Source of the DNA: Pirellulaceae bacterium
GTDB taxonomy: Bacteria > Planctomycetota > Planctomycetia > Pirellulales > Pirellulaceae
Direction of reading: 5' to 3'
Length of the DNA: 39,687 nucleotides
Assembly (NCBI GenBank): GCA_024102795.1
Contig: JAGFJK010000490.1
Location: 1-39,687 of the forward strand
Position 1 is the first letter of the stretch. Every line of letters starts with the position of its first letter. Under the pieces are notes generated by a model. That model worked only from the letters and a program-made list of their open reading frames with translations. It was not told the DNA's origin and searched no databases. This document shows positions 7,022 to 15,700 of the stretch, in pieces. The position numbers and the translations under genes were made by a program.

Positions 7022-9484
7022 CTAGTGCTGGAACAGAAACTCGTTGGTGTTGATCACGGCCCAGTTCACGTCTTCCAGCCCCTCCAGCCGATCCGGCTTG
7101 CTCTGCAGATGAGCCCGCGCGGCCTGCAGCTCCTCCTCCGACGGCAAGCGGCAGACGGCCGCCAGGTACATCTGGCCGATGATCTCGTCGTCCGTTTTGC
7201 CCTCGGCGATCAGCTTGCGGAACCGGTTGTTGGCGTCGCGCAGCTTGTTGTACAGCAGCGAACCGTTGAAGAACTGGATCGCCATCCCCAGGTTCGATTC
7301 GCTCGACCGTTCGCAGGCACAGACCGTTTGCCGTTCCGGCTGCCCGAACGTTTTCAGGAACTCGTGCTTCACCAGGTCGGGGGCGGGAAGCTGCGTGGCC
7401 TTGGTGCCCGCCGGCAACGGTCCCAGCGGTTCGTCCACTCCCGTCGCCTGGCAGATGGCGTCCAGCAGTTGTTCGGCGCTGAGCATCCTCGGCCGGTAGT
7501 GCGAGAAGTATTTTTCGTCGCTCTCGTTGAATTCATTCGGCCGGAAGCTGGCCTGGTACGTGCGGCTGTTCAAAATGATCCGCACGATATGCCGGCGGTC
7601 GAAGCCGTGCTGCACGAAGTCCTCGGCCAGGGCGTCGAGCAGTTCGGCGTTGCAGGGCGGATTCGAGTCGCGGAAATCATCCGCCGGTTCGACGATCCCC
7701 CGTCCCAGCAGTTGGCTCCAGATCCGATTCACCTCGATCCGCGCGAAGTACGGGTTGTCGGGGCGCGTCAGCCAGTCGGCGAACAGTTGCCGGCGATCGC
7801 CCGCCACCACCTCGGACAGCTCGCCCTGCTGCGGCAGCCAGGGCTTCATCTGCTTGCCGGTCCGCGGCTGAGTCACCTCGCCGCCGGCCACGGCGAAGAT
7901 GAACAGCTCGCCGTCGCGGCGAGTCTTCTGCCGCTGCACGCGGTTAAAGAACGCCGCCATCCCGTAGTAATTGTCCTGCGTCCAGCGTTCGAACGGATGG
8001 TTGTGGCACTTGGCACATTGCAACCGGGCGCCCAGGAAAACCTGCGACACCGTCTCGACGCAGTCGTTCGTGTCGACGGCCGTGCGGTAGAAGTTGGCCG
8101 GCGGATTGTCCAGCGTGCTGCCGACGCTGGTCAGCAACTGGCGAGCGAACTGGTCGTACGGCACGTTGTCCCGCAACGACTGCTCCAGCCAGCGGTGGTA
8201 CTTGTAAACTCCGTCGGGCCCCACCTGGCTGCTGGTCAGCCGCAGCAGGTCGCCCCACTTCAGCGCCCAGAACTTGGCGAATTCGGGCCGTTCGAGCAGC
8301 GAGTCGATCGCGCGGGCCCGCTTGTCGGGAGCCTGGTCCGCCAGGAACTCACGCGTCTGGTCCACGGTCGGCAGCAGGCCGATCACGTCCAGGTAGACGC
8401 GCCGCAGGAATTCGTCGTCCGTGCAGGTCTCCGAGGGCAGATACTTGAGCTGCTGGAGCTTCCGATGGACGTGCTGGTCGATGTAGTTGTTCACTGGCGG
8501 GTCGTTCCAGACATAGCCCGGAATGTCCCGCACGAAGGTCAGGCTGGTCGTCTCGATGAATTCCAGGTACCGCACGACGATCGCCGTTTCGCCCCGATCC
8601 AATCCGTCGACCAGGCCGTGGGCATCGACCGTCGCCACCTCGGTGTCCGAACTGGTGAACACGGCCAGCGGCGTCACGTCGCGGATCGAGCCGTCGGAGA
8701 AATGGGCCAGCACGCAAAGCTGTTGCCGCTGCGCGGGCCGCTGCAGCACCCGGCCGCTTGGCGGGAAAACCTCCAGCCGCACGCAATGCGGCTGCTCCGC
8801 CGCATCCAGGCGGCAACCCTCGGCAATCCAATCCCGCAGCACCTCGTAGGCCGCGTCCTGGCTGGTCATCTGCCGCCCGCCGCCGTGAGGAACCTTCATC
8901 AGCGGCTTGGCCAGCAGCAGGCTGGCGTCGGGGTCGAGTGGGTTGGTGCGGCGGCCGAAGTCCTCGCGGATCAACGTCAGCTTGTCCAGCTCCGGGTCGA
9001 AGGCCCGCAGAGACAAGCGAAAGCCGCCCTTGCCGCTGGGCGAACCGTGGCAAGCGCCGGCGTTGCAACCCTGCTTGGACAAGGCGGCCAAGGCGCCGTT
9101 GACGAACGATACGGGGTCCGGCTGCTGCTGTCCTCGCACCTCGACCGTCGCCGACGCCGATTGGCCCGCCACGGTCGCCGTGATCTGCGTGCCGCCGTCG
9201 GCCCGCGGGCGAACAACCGAGCCTTCCACTTCCGCCACCTGGCCGTCCGCCGTGGTGTACTCGGCCAGGCGAGTCAGGTCCCGCACCGTCCCGTCTTCGT
9301 AGAAGCCGGTGACGACAAGCTGCATCTGCTGCCGGACACCGGTAAGCTGAATGGACTGCGGGAACAGTTCGATCCGGGCCGGCGAACCCGCCTCCTCGGC
9401 CGCTTCGTCCGCCGCCCGCGAGGCCAGCGGGGAAGCGATCAGCGTGGCAAGTGCGACCAGCGTGGCAAACGTCGAAAATCTCAT
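7022..9484 (-). CDS. DUF1549/DUF1553 (PSD1-family) protein with Ig-like domains
   Basis: Protein of 820 aa with a clear signal peptide (MRFSTFATLVALATLIASPLASRA). After it comes a bacterial Ig-like (BIG_2) segment (ARIELFPQSIQLTG to ATVEVRG), a cytochrome-like motif C-N-A-G-A-C-H near residue 130-160, a second Ig-like segment (VTPLAVFTSSDTEVATVD), then DUF1549 (VNNYIDQHVHRKLQQL, DEFLRRVYLDVIGLLPT, KCHNHPFERWTQDNYYGMAAFF) and DUF1553 (DNPYFARIEVNRIWSQLLGRGIVEPADDF, NSRTYQASF) to the end. The family is expanded in planctomycetes and has no established biochemical role. The start is fixed by GGAGGA 6 nt upstream. The partner PPC gene lies upstream (87 bp gap containing two CCGAAGTTCCGG copies) and the WD40 gene downstream. 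Confidence 0.92.
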   Translation of the reverse strand: MRFSTFATLVALATLIASPLASRAADEAAEEAGSPARIELFPQSIQLTGVRQQMQLVVTGFYEDGTVRDLTRLAEYTTADGQVAEVEGSVVRPRADGGTQITATVAGQSASATVEVRGQQQPDPVSFVNGALAALSKQGCNAGACHGSPSGKGGFRLSLRAFDPELDKLTLIREDFGRRTNPLDPDASLLLAKPLMKVPHGGGRQMTSQDAAYEVLRDWIAEGCRLDAAEQPHCVRLEVFPPSGRVLQRPAQRQQLCVLAHFSDGSIRDVTPLAVFTSSDTEVATVDAHGLVDGLDRGETAIVVRYLEFIETTSLTFVRDIPGYVWNDPPVNNYIDQHVHRKLQQLKYLPSETCTDDEFLRRVYLDVIGLLPTVDQTREFLADQAPDKRARAIDSLLERPEFAKFWALKWGDLLRLTSSQVGPDGVYKYHRWLEQSLRDNVPYDQFARQLLTSVGSTLDNPPANFYRTAVDTNDCVETVSQVFLGARLQCAKCHNHPFERWTQDNYYGMAAFFNRVQRQKTRRDGELFIFAVAGGEVTQPRTGKQMKPWLPQQGELSEVVAGDRRQLFADWLTRPDNPYFARIEVNRIWSQLLGRGIVEPADDFRDSNPPCNAELLDALAEDFVQHGFDRRHIVRIILNSRTYQASFRPNEFNESDEKYFSHYRPRMLSAEQLLDAICQATGVDEPLGPLPAGTKATQLPAPDLVKHEFLKTFGQPERQTVCACERSSESNLGMAIQFFNGSLLYNKLRDANNRFRKLIAEGKTDDEIIGQMYLAAVCRLPSEEELQAARAHLQSKPDRLEGLEDVNWAVINTNEFLFQH

Positions 9485-9571
9485 GGCTGTCCTCCGCCCA
9501 AGCAGTTTTTCCGAAGTTCCGGGGGAGACCCGAAGTTCCGGTGTAAGTTCCCGGCATTCCGGGGAAGTAAG

Positions 9572-11920
9572 CTACGGTTGCTTGATCTGCAATTCTATCG
9601 GTGGGCTCTCGACTTGCACGTCGCGCCCCTGAAACGTCGTCGCCGCCGTGCAGACAAGCGGGTGATTGGCAACAGCCGCGTCCGCCGCCGCCGACAGCTC
9701 GAACTGCACCTCGGACTGGTCCGTCGCCAGACTCAATTCCGCCGGACCGGTGACTCCGGCCGGCAGATTCGGCAGCCGCACGACAACCGCCTGCGGCTCG
9801 TCGCCGGCGCGGCGAATTTTCGCGGTCAGGCTGAGCGTCTTGCCGGGTTCCAGTGGTCCCGCCGCGGTCAATTCGACGGCGAGCGGCTCCAGCACGTGCA
9901 ACGTAGCCGGCAGGTCGACCGCGAAACCTTGTCCCTTGAACGTCGTCAGGGCCGTCACGCGAATCGGACTGACCAGCAGCGGCGGGCCAGCCGGCGACTT
10001 GATCGTTACCAGGTACCTTTCCGGCTGCTGATCGCCTTCGCCTTCCCGCTTCACCTCGGCTGAAAACCCGCGCGGCAGGTCGCCGACCACGAACTGCAGC
10101 GGCTCCTTGTATTCCTTGTTGGTCCGCTCCAGCTTGAGCGCCGCCACGGTGTCGCCCAGCGGCCGGGCCAGGCGGATATCGGCCGGCTCCCACGATGCCG
10201 TGAACGGCGGCGCGGCCGGTCCCGGTCCGGTGGTCACGGTCAGCAGGCCGTCGGTCCAGGCGGGCGGATAGCCCAGGCGAGGCCGCCGAGCGGTGACGAG
10301 CGCCGCGGTCGAAACGAGCTCCGTTACCTGGCGACCCGCGACAACCGCCGTCCCCACCAGGCGAATCACTCGCAGGTCGCCCGGCTGCGAATCCGGCGGC
10401 ACGGCCAGCAGCAACCGCCCGGCGTTGGCTTTCTCCGCCACCAGGCCCTCGTACAGCTTCAAACCGGTCTCCGGATCTTCGAGCGCCAGTTGGATCGGAC
10501 CATCGTAACCTGCCCGCTGGCACTGCACCTCGATCGGCACGGCGCCGTTGCCCTGGGCCGTCAGCAGCGACAACAGCGTGGCTTTATCGTTCTTGAGTGA
10601 CAGCGTAAACGGCCGCGCATAACCCAGCTCGACGCGATACGTATAGTCGGGCCCGCCCCGTCCCAACAGCTCGTCGACCACCAGCCGATAAGTGCCATCG
10701 GCGGGCACGGAGTAGTTGAGCGTCTGGTCGGACACTTCGCTGAAACTGGTCTCGGCCAGCGTCTTGCCGTCGGCAGCCTGGATGGTCAAGCGCGGCACGG
10801 CGGGCGAGCCAAGCCGGCCGGCCACGACGCGCAGGGTCAGTTGCTGCCCCTTGAGCGCGGGAAAAGCGTACACGTCCCGCTCGCCGGCCTCCCGCAGGCG
10901 ACCATTCACGGCCGTGGGCAATTCCACCGGTTGTCCGCCATCAGTCGAACTGACCGCGGCGGCCGCCTGGCCCGCCGCGGGATCCGCGGATGCCGTCACC
11001 GGACGCTCCGTCTCGCGCACTTCCGGCCCGTCGCTCACCAGCAGCGTGGCCAGCGCCGACGACGAGCCGCCAGGCAGGCGAGCGGCCACGCCCAGCACGC
11101 CGCCGGCAGCCACGTCCGGCACCTGGACCAGTGTGTGTGCGGGAACCTGGTCCGGCAGCCAGCCGACCTGAACCCGCGTGGTCGATCCGCGCCGCACTCC
11201 CAGCGGATACGGCGTCGCCAGCAGCGGAAAGTCACCGACCCGCAGCCGGTAGAACCCGCCGCCCTCGTACTTGTTGTCCTGCAACTGCAGCAGGTAGGCC
11301 CCGTCCTTGGGAAACGTGAACTCGAACCGCGAGTCCGCTCCCAGGCCCGGTTCGTCGTCGCTGAGCCGCAGTTCCTGGCCTTGCTCGTCCAGCAGGCGGA
11401 GCACCGGGTCCAGGGAAGAGTCCAAGCGCCGAGCGACAACTTCCACCGCCACGCGCTGGCCGGCCTTGCCCTCGATCCGGTACCAGTCCATCCGCGCGGC
11501 ATCCGCCACGCCGTCCACGGCCACGGGCCAGGTCAGAGCCTGAGCCGTCTCGGCCTGATGGTTCTTGCCGTCGTCAACCACCGCCGGCAGGTCGTCAATC
11601 GCCAGTAGCAGCGGGTCCGACGCTCCGGCCGGCGTGCTGATGATCAGGCCGCCAAAGCCTGGAGCGGCCGTGGCCGGCAGCGTCACTTTGCAGACGACGT
11701 GGCTGGCGTCGCCGCCGGGCTCCAACTGCAGCTCGGCCGGAAAGCTGGTCCAGATCCGCGCCGCCCCTTGCAGTTTGGCTCCGTACAGCGTGACCGCGGT
11801 GGTCTGACCGGGAACCACGGCGGTCGGGACGGCTCGGGTCAGCGAAGGCTGAGCCCAGGCGGATAAGGAAGGCCAGACGCCAACAGCCAGCAGGCTTAAC
11901 AAAGCGACAAGACGGTTCAT
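9572..11920 (-). CDS. Exported pre-peptidase C-terminal (PPC) domain protein
   Basis: Protein of 782 aa with signal peptide (MNRLVALLSLLAVGVWPSLSAWA). It is beta-rich throughout. An IPT/TIG-like start (AVVPGQTTAVTLYGAKL) is followed by at least two PPC-type units (WYRIEGKAGQRVAVEVVARRLDS; YAFPALKGQQLTLRVVAGRLGS) with the typical DGTYRL/DGAYLLQL endings. The C-terminal third resembles Ig-like repeats (LEPLAVELTAAGPLEPGKTLSLTAKIRR). Proteins of this layout pair with DUF1549/DUF1553 proteins in planctomycetes, and here the pair is adjacent in the same direction. The likely role is binding of a polymer or partner protein at the cell surface; this is inference. Confidence 0.88.
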   Translation of the reverse strand: MNRLVALLSLLAVGVWPSLSAWAQPSLTRAVPTAVVPGQTTAVTLYGAKLQGAARIWTSFPAELQLEPGGDASHVVCKVTLPATAAPGFGGLIISTPAGASDPLLLAIDDLPAVVDDGKNHQAETAQALTWPVAVDGVADAARMDWYRIEGKAGQRVAVEVVARRLDSSLDPVLRLLDEQGQELRLSDDEPGLGADSRFEFTFPKDGAYLLQLQDNKYEGGGFYRLRVGDFPLLATPYPLGVRRGSTTRVQVGWLPDQVPAHTLVQVPDVAAGGVLGVAARLPGGSSSALATLLVSDGPEVRETERPVTASADPAAGQAAAAVSSTDGGQPVELPTAVNGRLREAGERDVYAFPALKGQQLTLRVVAGRLGSPAVPRLTIQAADGKTLAETSFSEVSDQTLNYSVPADGTYRLVVDELLGRGGPDYTYRVELGYARPFTLSLKNDKATLLSLLTAQGNGAVPIEVQCQRAGYDGPIQLALEDPETGLKLYEGLVAEKANAGRLLLAVPPDSQPGDLRVIRLVGTAVVAGRQVTELVSTAALVTARRPRLGYPPAWTDGLLTVTTGPGPAAPPFTASWEPADIRLARPLGDTVAALKLERTNKEYKEPLQFVVGDLPRGFSAEVKREGEGDQQPERYLVTIKSPAGPPLLVSPIRVTALTTFKGQGFAVDLPATLHVLEPLAVELTAAGPLEPGKTLSLTAKIRRAGDEPQAVVVRLPNLPAGVTGPAELSLATDQSEVQFELSAAADAAVANHPLVCTAATTFQGRDVQVESPPIELQIKQP

Positions 11921-11989
11921 GGCAGGCCCGTGGGGTAGGAGGGTTCGCGGGCCTGTTATTTTGACCTATCCGCAAGCTGCCGTCAAACT

Positions 11990-12334
11990 TCAAGCGGGCA
12001 TCTTCATCCCCGCTTTGGGCGGCTTGGCTGGCGGCTGATGGGACTGCTGCACGTACCGTTCGAAGAACTGCCGAGCGGACTCCTTGCCGCCGCGGCTGGC
12101 TTTCCAACTGTCCAGGACCGCCACGATCTGGTCGGCGCTCATTTGTCGAGCCAGCATGTCGCGGATCAGTTCGCCCGTAATGCTGATCTTCCGCGACAGG
12201 TGGTAGTAGCGCATCGCGGTCGTGGCGATCACCATCACCGTGACGAAGCCAAAGATGGTGCCGATCAGCAGGATCACGAACACGAATTCGCCGTCCAGTC
12301 GTTCGAGCAGCGTGCCAAGTGTGTTCTGGGCCAT
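11990..12334 (-). CDS. Small single-pass membrane protein, unknown function
   Basis: Protein of 114 aa from the ATG at 12334, preceded by GGAG at 9 nt; an in-frame GTG at 12349 would add five residues. A hydrophobic segment (FVFVILLIGTIFGFVTVMVIATTAM) near residues 17-42 is followed by a soluble, charged tail ending in a proline- and lysine-rich stretch (PPAKPPKAGMKMPA). The tail segment ISITGELIRDMLARQMSADQIVAVLDSW resembles a short helical hairpin. No family is recognised. It heads the minus-strand run, 69 bp before the PPC gene. Confidence 0.7.
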   Translation of the reverse strand: MAQNTLGTLLERLDGEFVFVILLIGTIFGFVTVMVIATTAMRYYHLSRKISITGELIRDMLARQMSADQIVAVLDSWKASRGGKESARQFFERYVQQSHQPPAKPPKAGMKMPA

Positions 12335-13011
12335 AACAGGTCGCTCCACTCGCTAGGGGGCTCGCCATGGATCCGGGTCAGCGTCGCGCGGGCTCACGGC
12401 ATTCGCCGCCGCCGACCGAATCTTGGCTGGGTGGGGAAGAAAATTTCCCCTGGCGACAAATTGCATATCCGTTGGTGGAGCGATTGTCCCCAATCGCTTC
12501 CTGCGCGGAAAGAATGTCCCCTGGCGACAAATCGGATGTCCGTTGGTGGAGCGATTGTCCCCAATCGCTTCCTGGGCGACGTCGCGGGCGCAACGTCTTC
12601 GAACGCCCCCAGCCGCCCCCGCTGGTTCAGCGGTAACTGGAATTCCTTCGGCAGCGCGTCAGCGAGGTGCGAGTGACACCCAGAACGCCCCCTTGACCTC
12701 TACCCATTGACCTCTGATGTCCCTTTCCGGGGACGCAGAATTTCCGAATCGCCTCCATTCCCAGATTGTCCTAAGAGGTGATTAGGCTGTGACACACGAG
12801 TGTCGACCTACGCTTAGGCGAGGAGATCCCCCTTGATATCCCTCTGGCTCCCTCCCCGCTTCGGGGAGGGCTGGGGAGGGGCCCGCTGGGTTGCAGGGGT
12901 CAACCATATGTTGAACGCGCGCGATGTCCTGCGGGGCATGCGGATTCGGAGTGATTTGTGTTCCGAGTCCGGGTCCAGGTAGATGCGTCCAGATGGTAGT
13001 TCGCCAACAAA
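12335..13011. repeat. Repeat-rich intergenic region with 71-bp tandem duplication
   Basis: No gene is supported. Two copies of a 58-bp sequence with a 71-bp period lie at 12446-12503 and 12517-12574. Each contains a perfect hairpin GCGATTG-TCCC-CAATCGC (first copy 12480-12497). At 12843-12881 lies a GC-rich palindromic block (CTCCCTCCCCGCTTCGGGGAGGG) whose exact reverse complement occurs at 38925-38963. TTGACCTCT is repeated near 12696 and 12708. The region marks the left edge of the accessory island. Confidence 0.65.
12843..12881 (+). repeat. Dispersed 39-bp palindromic repeat, copy 1
   Basis: This is an exact reverse-complement match to 38925-38963 over 39 bp. Its core is the hairpin CCCTCCCCG-CTT-CGGGGAGGG. 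It is probably a family of interspersed repeats in this genome. Confidence 0.75.
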
Positions 13012-13653
13012 TTATGGTTCAGAAATACTCTGCGGCAGAACAGGATACTGACTCGGAACCGGATAGTTTGTTGGACCGTGCCCGAGTGATGAAGGATCGT
13101 AATCAGGTGATTCCCGATCGAATCTCGATGGAAGTGTCCCGGTTGGAATCGGAGCGCGCAAAGCGCCATCAACAGTTCGCTGAGGCGCCATATCAATATT
13201 CCCAACAAGCATCACAACGATTCCTGCTGCGAAACCGAGGATCGCATCTAGTTTTCGCGTGTTTTCAGCGTGATGCTTGGCCGTGCTTCCAGGTTCAAGA
13301 AACTGATAACGACACCACAGAAGAAAGACTACGACCGAATAGAAGCCGTAAAGTATCAACACGAACACGAGCGCCAGGTACCTGACCAGCTCAATGGACG
13401 TAACACTGTGATGTTCCGTCTTTGTTTCTGTCCCCAGTTTGTACTCCGTCATTGGCAGAGTTGCCTTGACCATCTTTCCGTCAATTTCGATCGTCAAGGA
13501 CTCAAGTCTCGTACTCGCAATAAGGCGTTGCTGTGGGATTGACGTCACAATCTCATAGCTTACAGGACGGAAATGCCATGCAGCCCAAATACCGACAACT
13601 AGCACAACAGTAAGCCCAGCAACAACAGCCAACTGGTATACCCGACGGCCCAC
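13012..13653 (-). CDS. Hypothetical three-helix membrane protein
   Basis: Protein of 213 aa with a GTG start preceded by GGAGAG. Three hydrophobic segments are visible: about 8-26 (LAVVAGLTVVLVVGIWAAW), about 89-113 (YLALVFVLILYGFYSVVVFLLW) and about 138-155 (AILGFAAGIVVMLVGNI). A soluble domain of about 60 residues lies between the first two, and a proline-rich tail follows the third. No family is recognised. The reading frame is preferred over the overlapping plus-strand frame because of its membrane-segment pattern. It stands alone between two repeat-rich gaps. Confidence 0.6.
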   Translation of the reverse strand: MGRRVYQLAVVAGLTVVLVVGIWAAWHFRPVSYEIVTSIPQQRLIASTRLESLTIEIDGKMVKATLPMTEYKLGTETKTEHHSVTSIELVRYLALVFVLILYGFYSVVVFLLWCRYQFLEPGSTAKHHAENTRKLDAILGFAAGIVVMLVGNIDMAPQRTVDGALRAPIPTGTLPSRFDRESPDYDPSSLGHGPTNYPVPSQYPVLPQSISEP

Positions 13654-13981
13654 AGTGCACTCTCCGTTTCCACCCGCTAAGACATCAGAAGCGCCACGAA
13701 TTAGGTGAGTCTGAAAGCACGAGACCCCAGACGCCTTGGTACCACACGCCTCGGCAAGAAAACAGCCTCTTCAGACGAATTCGTGGGTGAATGTCCGCAT
13801 TGGGATGGTTCCCGGTTGGAAAGCGCCACTATAGACGCCAAGGGCATCGAGACGGGGCTTGGTCCAATTAATTCAAAAGCTGCACAAAGTTAAGAACACT
13901 TTGGGCCACAGCCATTGGGACCTTGCTGGCCACCTTTGGGAGCAAGGTTTCCCAGAATTCCCAGCATCCGAAATAATTGGA
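13654..13981. other. Intergenic gap, nothing recognised
   Basis: This stretch of 328 bp lies between the membrane protein gene and the end of the ParA-like operon. It is more AT-rich than its neighbours. Only short, unconvincing reading frames and the imperfect palindrome AATTAATT near 13868 are visible. The 13654-13680 part probably contains the promoter and ribosome site of the minus-strand membrane protein. Confidence 0.5.
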
Positions 13982-15700
13982 CTAACTCCCGTTTTGAGCC
14001 CCGTCCGCTTCGCCGCCGCTGGACAGCTCGGCGCGGCGCGCTGCAATCCGCTGTTGGATCTCGGCTGCGCCGACGACTGAGGCATGTTCGAGTATCGCTT
14101 CATCCAAGTCTCTTTGCATGTCGGCTACCTGCTTCGCGTCGGCCCTCGCCAGGGCCGCTTCAAACGCAGTCGTGGCCTCGTCAGTCTGGCCACTAACCAA
14201 CAGGGCGACTGCCAGATTGCCGCGGGCGTTCACGTAATCGTCGTCGATCTCGATCGCTTGTCGAAAGTCCGCGATTGCGTCTGTCACATGCGATTGCCGA
14301 TAACGCTGCCACCCGCGACTGTCGAGCGCATAAGCCTTCTCCCTTTCCGACGAACTCGGACTTCCTATGACCTCGGCGAATCGACCCATCGCGGCTTCCA
14401 CGAGAAGCGCCCGCCGACCAGGTTCGGTTGTACGGAGCGCCCATTCAGCCAGCAAATCGCCCCAACAGACCACCATATCGTAATCGCGATTCTCGCTTGT
14501 GCCCGACAGAATCCGACAGATGCGATCAAGCCGGACGAATACCTGCTCTTCTCGAACGGATCTGAAATCCCGTTTGAAGAGCAGCCAAACCAAAGTCGCC
14601 TCACCCGGGTGGTTCACTATGAAGCGAACCAAACGTGAGGCAGGTTGCGATTCCTCGCCCCCCTTGTCTGCCCTTCGAAGTTGCAAGGTAAGCTCGTAAA
14701 GGTCAGGCGGTCGAAGGTCTCCAGCCTGGTTCATTACTTCATCAACCAACTGCTGGTACTCCAGCGCCAAGTACTCCTGGGGAAAGTCCCGGACAAAGAT
14801 CGTCTCCATCAGCGCCAATTGGGGATGATAGGATAGCCGTCCCACGACGCTACCCACCTTGCGGCCCAATTCGTCGAGTCGCTCGCGCTTGGCTTCCAGC
14901 TCGCCGCTGGGTACTGGCGAGGCAATGACCATTGTCGGCTTCGGGTCCAGCCGGATCTCCTTCTGCACAGGCCAATCGCTTCCCAAATTCGGTCCGCCAT
15001 GCGCCAACACCCCGACCTCTTGCAGAAAACGCTTTGTGCCGGCGATATTCTGATCGTTCAGCCCCACGAAGACCAGCAAATGCTCCGACAGAGGCCCGAT
15101 GCACAAGCCACCGACCTCCGTGACGCCCGTGCGACTGTCGACCAGGACGTAGTCGTACTTTGCCGTGCGCGAGGCGTCCGGACCGTAGTAATCGGGCGTC
15201 TCAATTTCAAATTCGCGGCTCTTAAGCCAGGCGTGCAACAGGCTGCCCACCTGCCGAAGTGCGTCTTGATCGAGTCTGCCAATTCCCAGTGCCGTGAGTC
15301 GGGAATAATTGTCCCGATCTTCGTCAACAGGAATCACGTGCACGCAACCCAGCTCGCCTTGGTCAGGTCGCATGGGATCGAGCTTGTCAGGGAGGACTCG
15401 TGACACGTAGTCCGTCAGCGGCGGCAAGGCTGCTCGATCGAGTTTCTCGCCCGCTTGAAGCAAATCCGCCGACTGAACCGCCCACTGCACCAGATCCAGG
15501 ATGTCGCGGGGAGCGAGCGGGCCAATTTCATGATGCCGGCGAAGAAAGCCGCTCAAGCCGGGCGCTTCCAGATCCATGTCAAGCACCAGCACATTCCGTC
15601 CGCGACCCGCCAGCGCATAGGCGACGTTCAACACGGCCATGCTGCGGCCCACGCCACCCTTGAAGCTGTAGAACGTGAAGATCCGCGGAAAATCGTTCAT
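13982..15700 (-). CDS. KGGVGR-type ParA/MinD-like ATPase with C-terminal TPRs
   Basis: Protein of 572 aa and the last gene of a three-gene operon. It opens with FTFYSFKGGVGRS (deviant Walker A at residues 14-20) and VLVLDMDLEAPG (37-48), the signature of the KGGVGR clade of SIMIBI NTPases in which the P-loop lysine is replaced by arginine. The ATPase body runs to about residue 330 (VDSRTGVTEVGGLC is the Walker B region; NDQNIAGTKRFL follows). The C-terminal part from about 440 has at least two tetratricopeptide repeats (ALDSRGWQRYRQSHVTDAIADFRQAIEID; ARGNLAVALLVSGQTDEATTAFEAAL). Related NTPase-plus-TPR proteins occur in predicted bacterial conflict and signalling loci. The start overlaps the stop of the preceding gene (ATGA), which implies translational coupling. 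ATP-dependent dimer switching coupled to a TPR platform is the inferred mode. Confidence 0.85.
   Translation of the reverse strand: MNDFPRIFTFYSFKGGVGRSMAVLNVAYALAGRGRNVLVLDMDLEAPGLSGFLRRHHEIGPLAPRDILDLVQWAVQSADLLQAGEKLDRAALPPLTDYVSRVLPDKLDPMRPDQGELGCVHVIPVDEDRDNYSRLTALGIGRLDQDALRQVGSLLHAWLKSREFEIETPDYYGPDASRTAKYDYVLVDSRTGVTEVGGLCIGPLSEHLLVFVGLNDQNIAGTKRFLQEVGVLAHGGPNLGSDWPVQKEIRLDPKPTMVIASPVPSGELEAKRERLDELGRKVGSVVGRLSYHPQLALMETIFVRDFPQEYLALEYQQLVDEVMNQAGDLRPPDLYELTLQLRRADKGGEESQPASRLVRFIVNHPGEATLVWLLFKRDFRSVREEQVFVRLDRICRILSGTSENRDYDMVVCWGDLLAEWALRTTEPGRRALLVEAAMGRFAEVIGSPSSSEREKAYALDSRGWQRYRQSHVTDAIADFRQAIEIDDDYVNARGNLAVALLVSGQTDEATTAFEAALARADAKQVADMQRDLDEAILEHASVVGAAEIQQRIAARRAELSSGGEADGAQNGS

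Noticed and set aside
7007-10063. Long plus-strand open frame of about 1018 codons
   Set aside because: It runs opposite the DUF1549/DUF1553 and PPC genes, is rich in Arg, Gln, His and Leu, and shows no domain; a high-GC shadow frame.
12924-13385. Plus-strand frame over the three-helix membrane protein
   Set aside because: No membrane or domain pattern; the minus-strand frame has three clear hydrophobic segments and a ribosome site.
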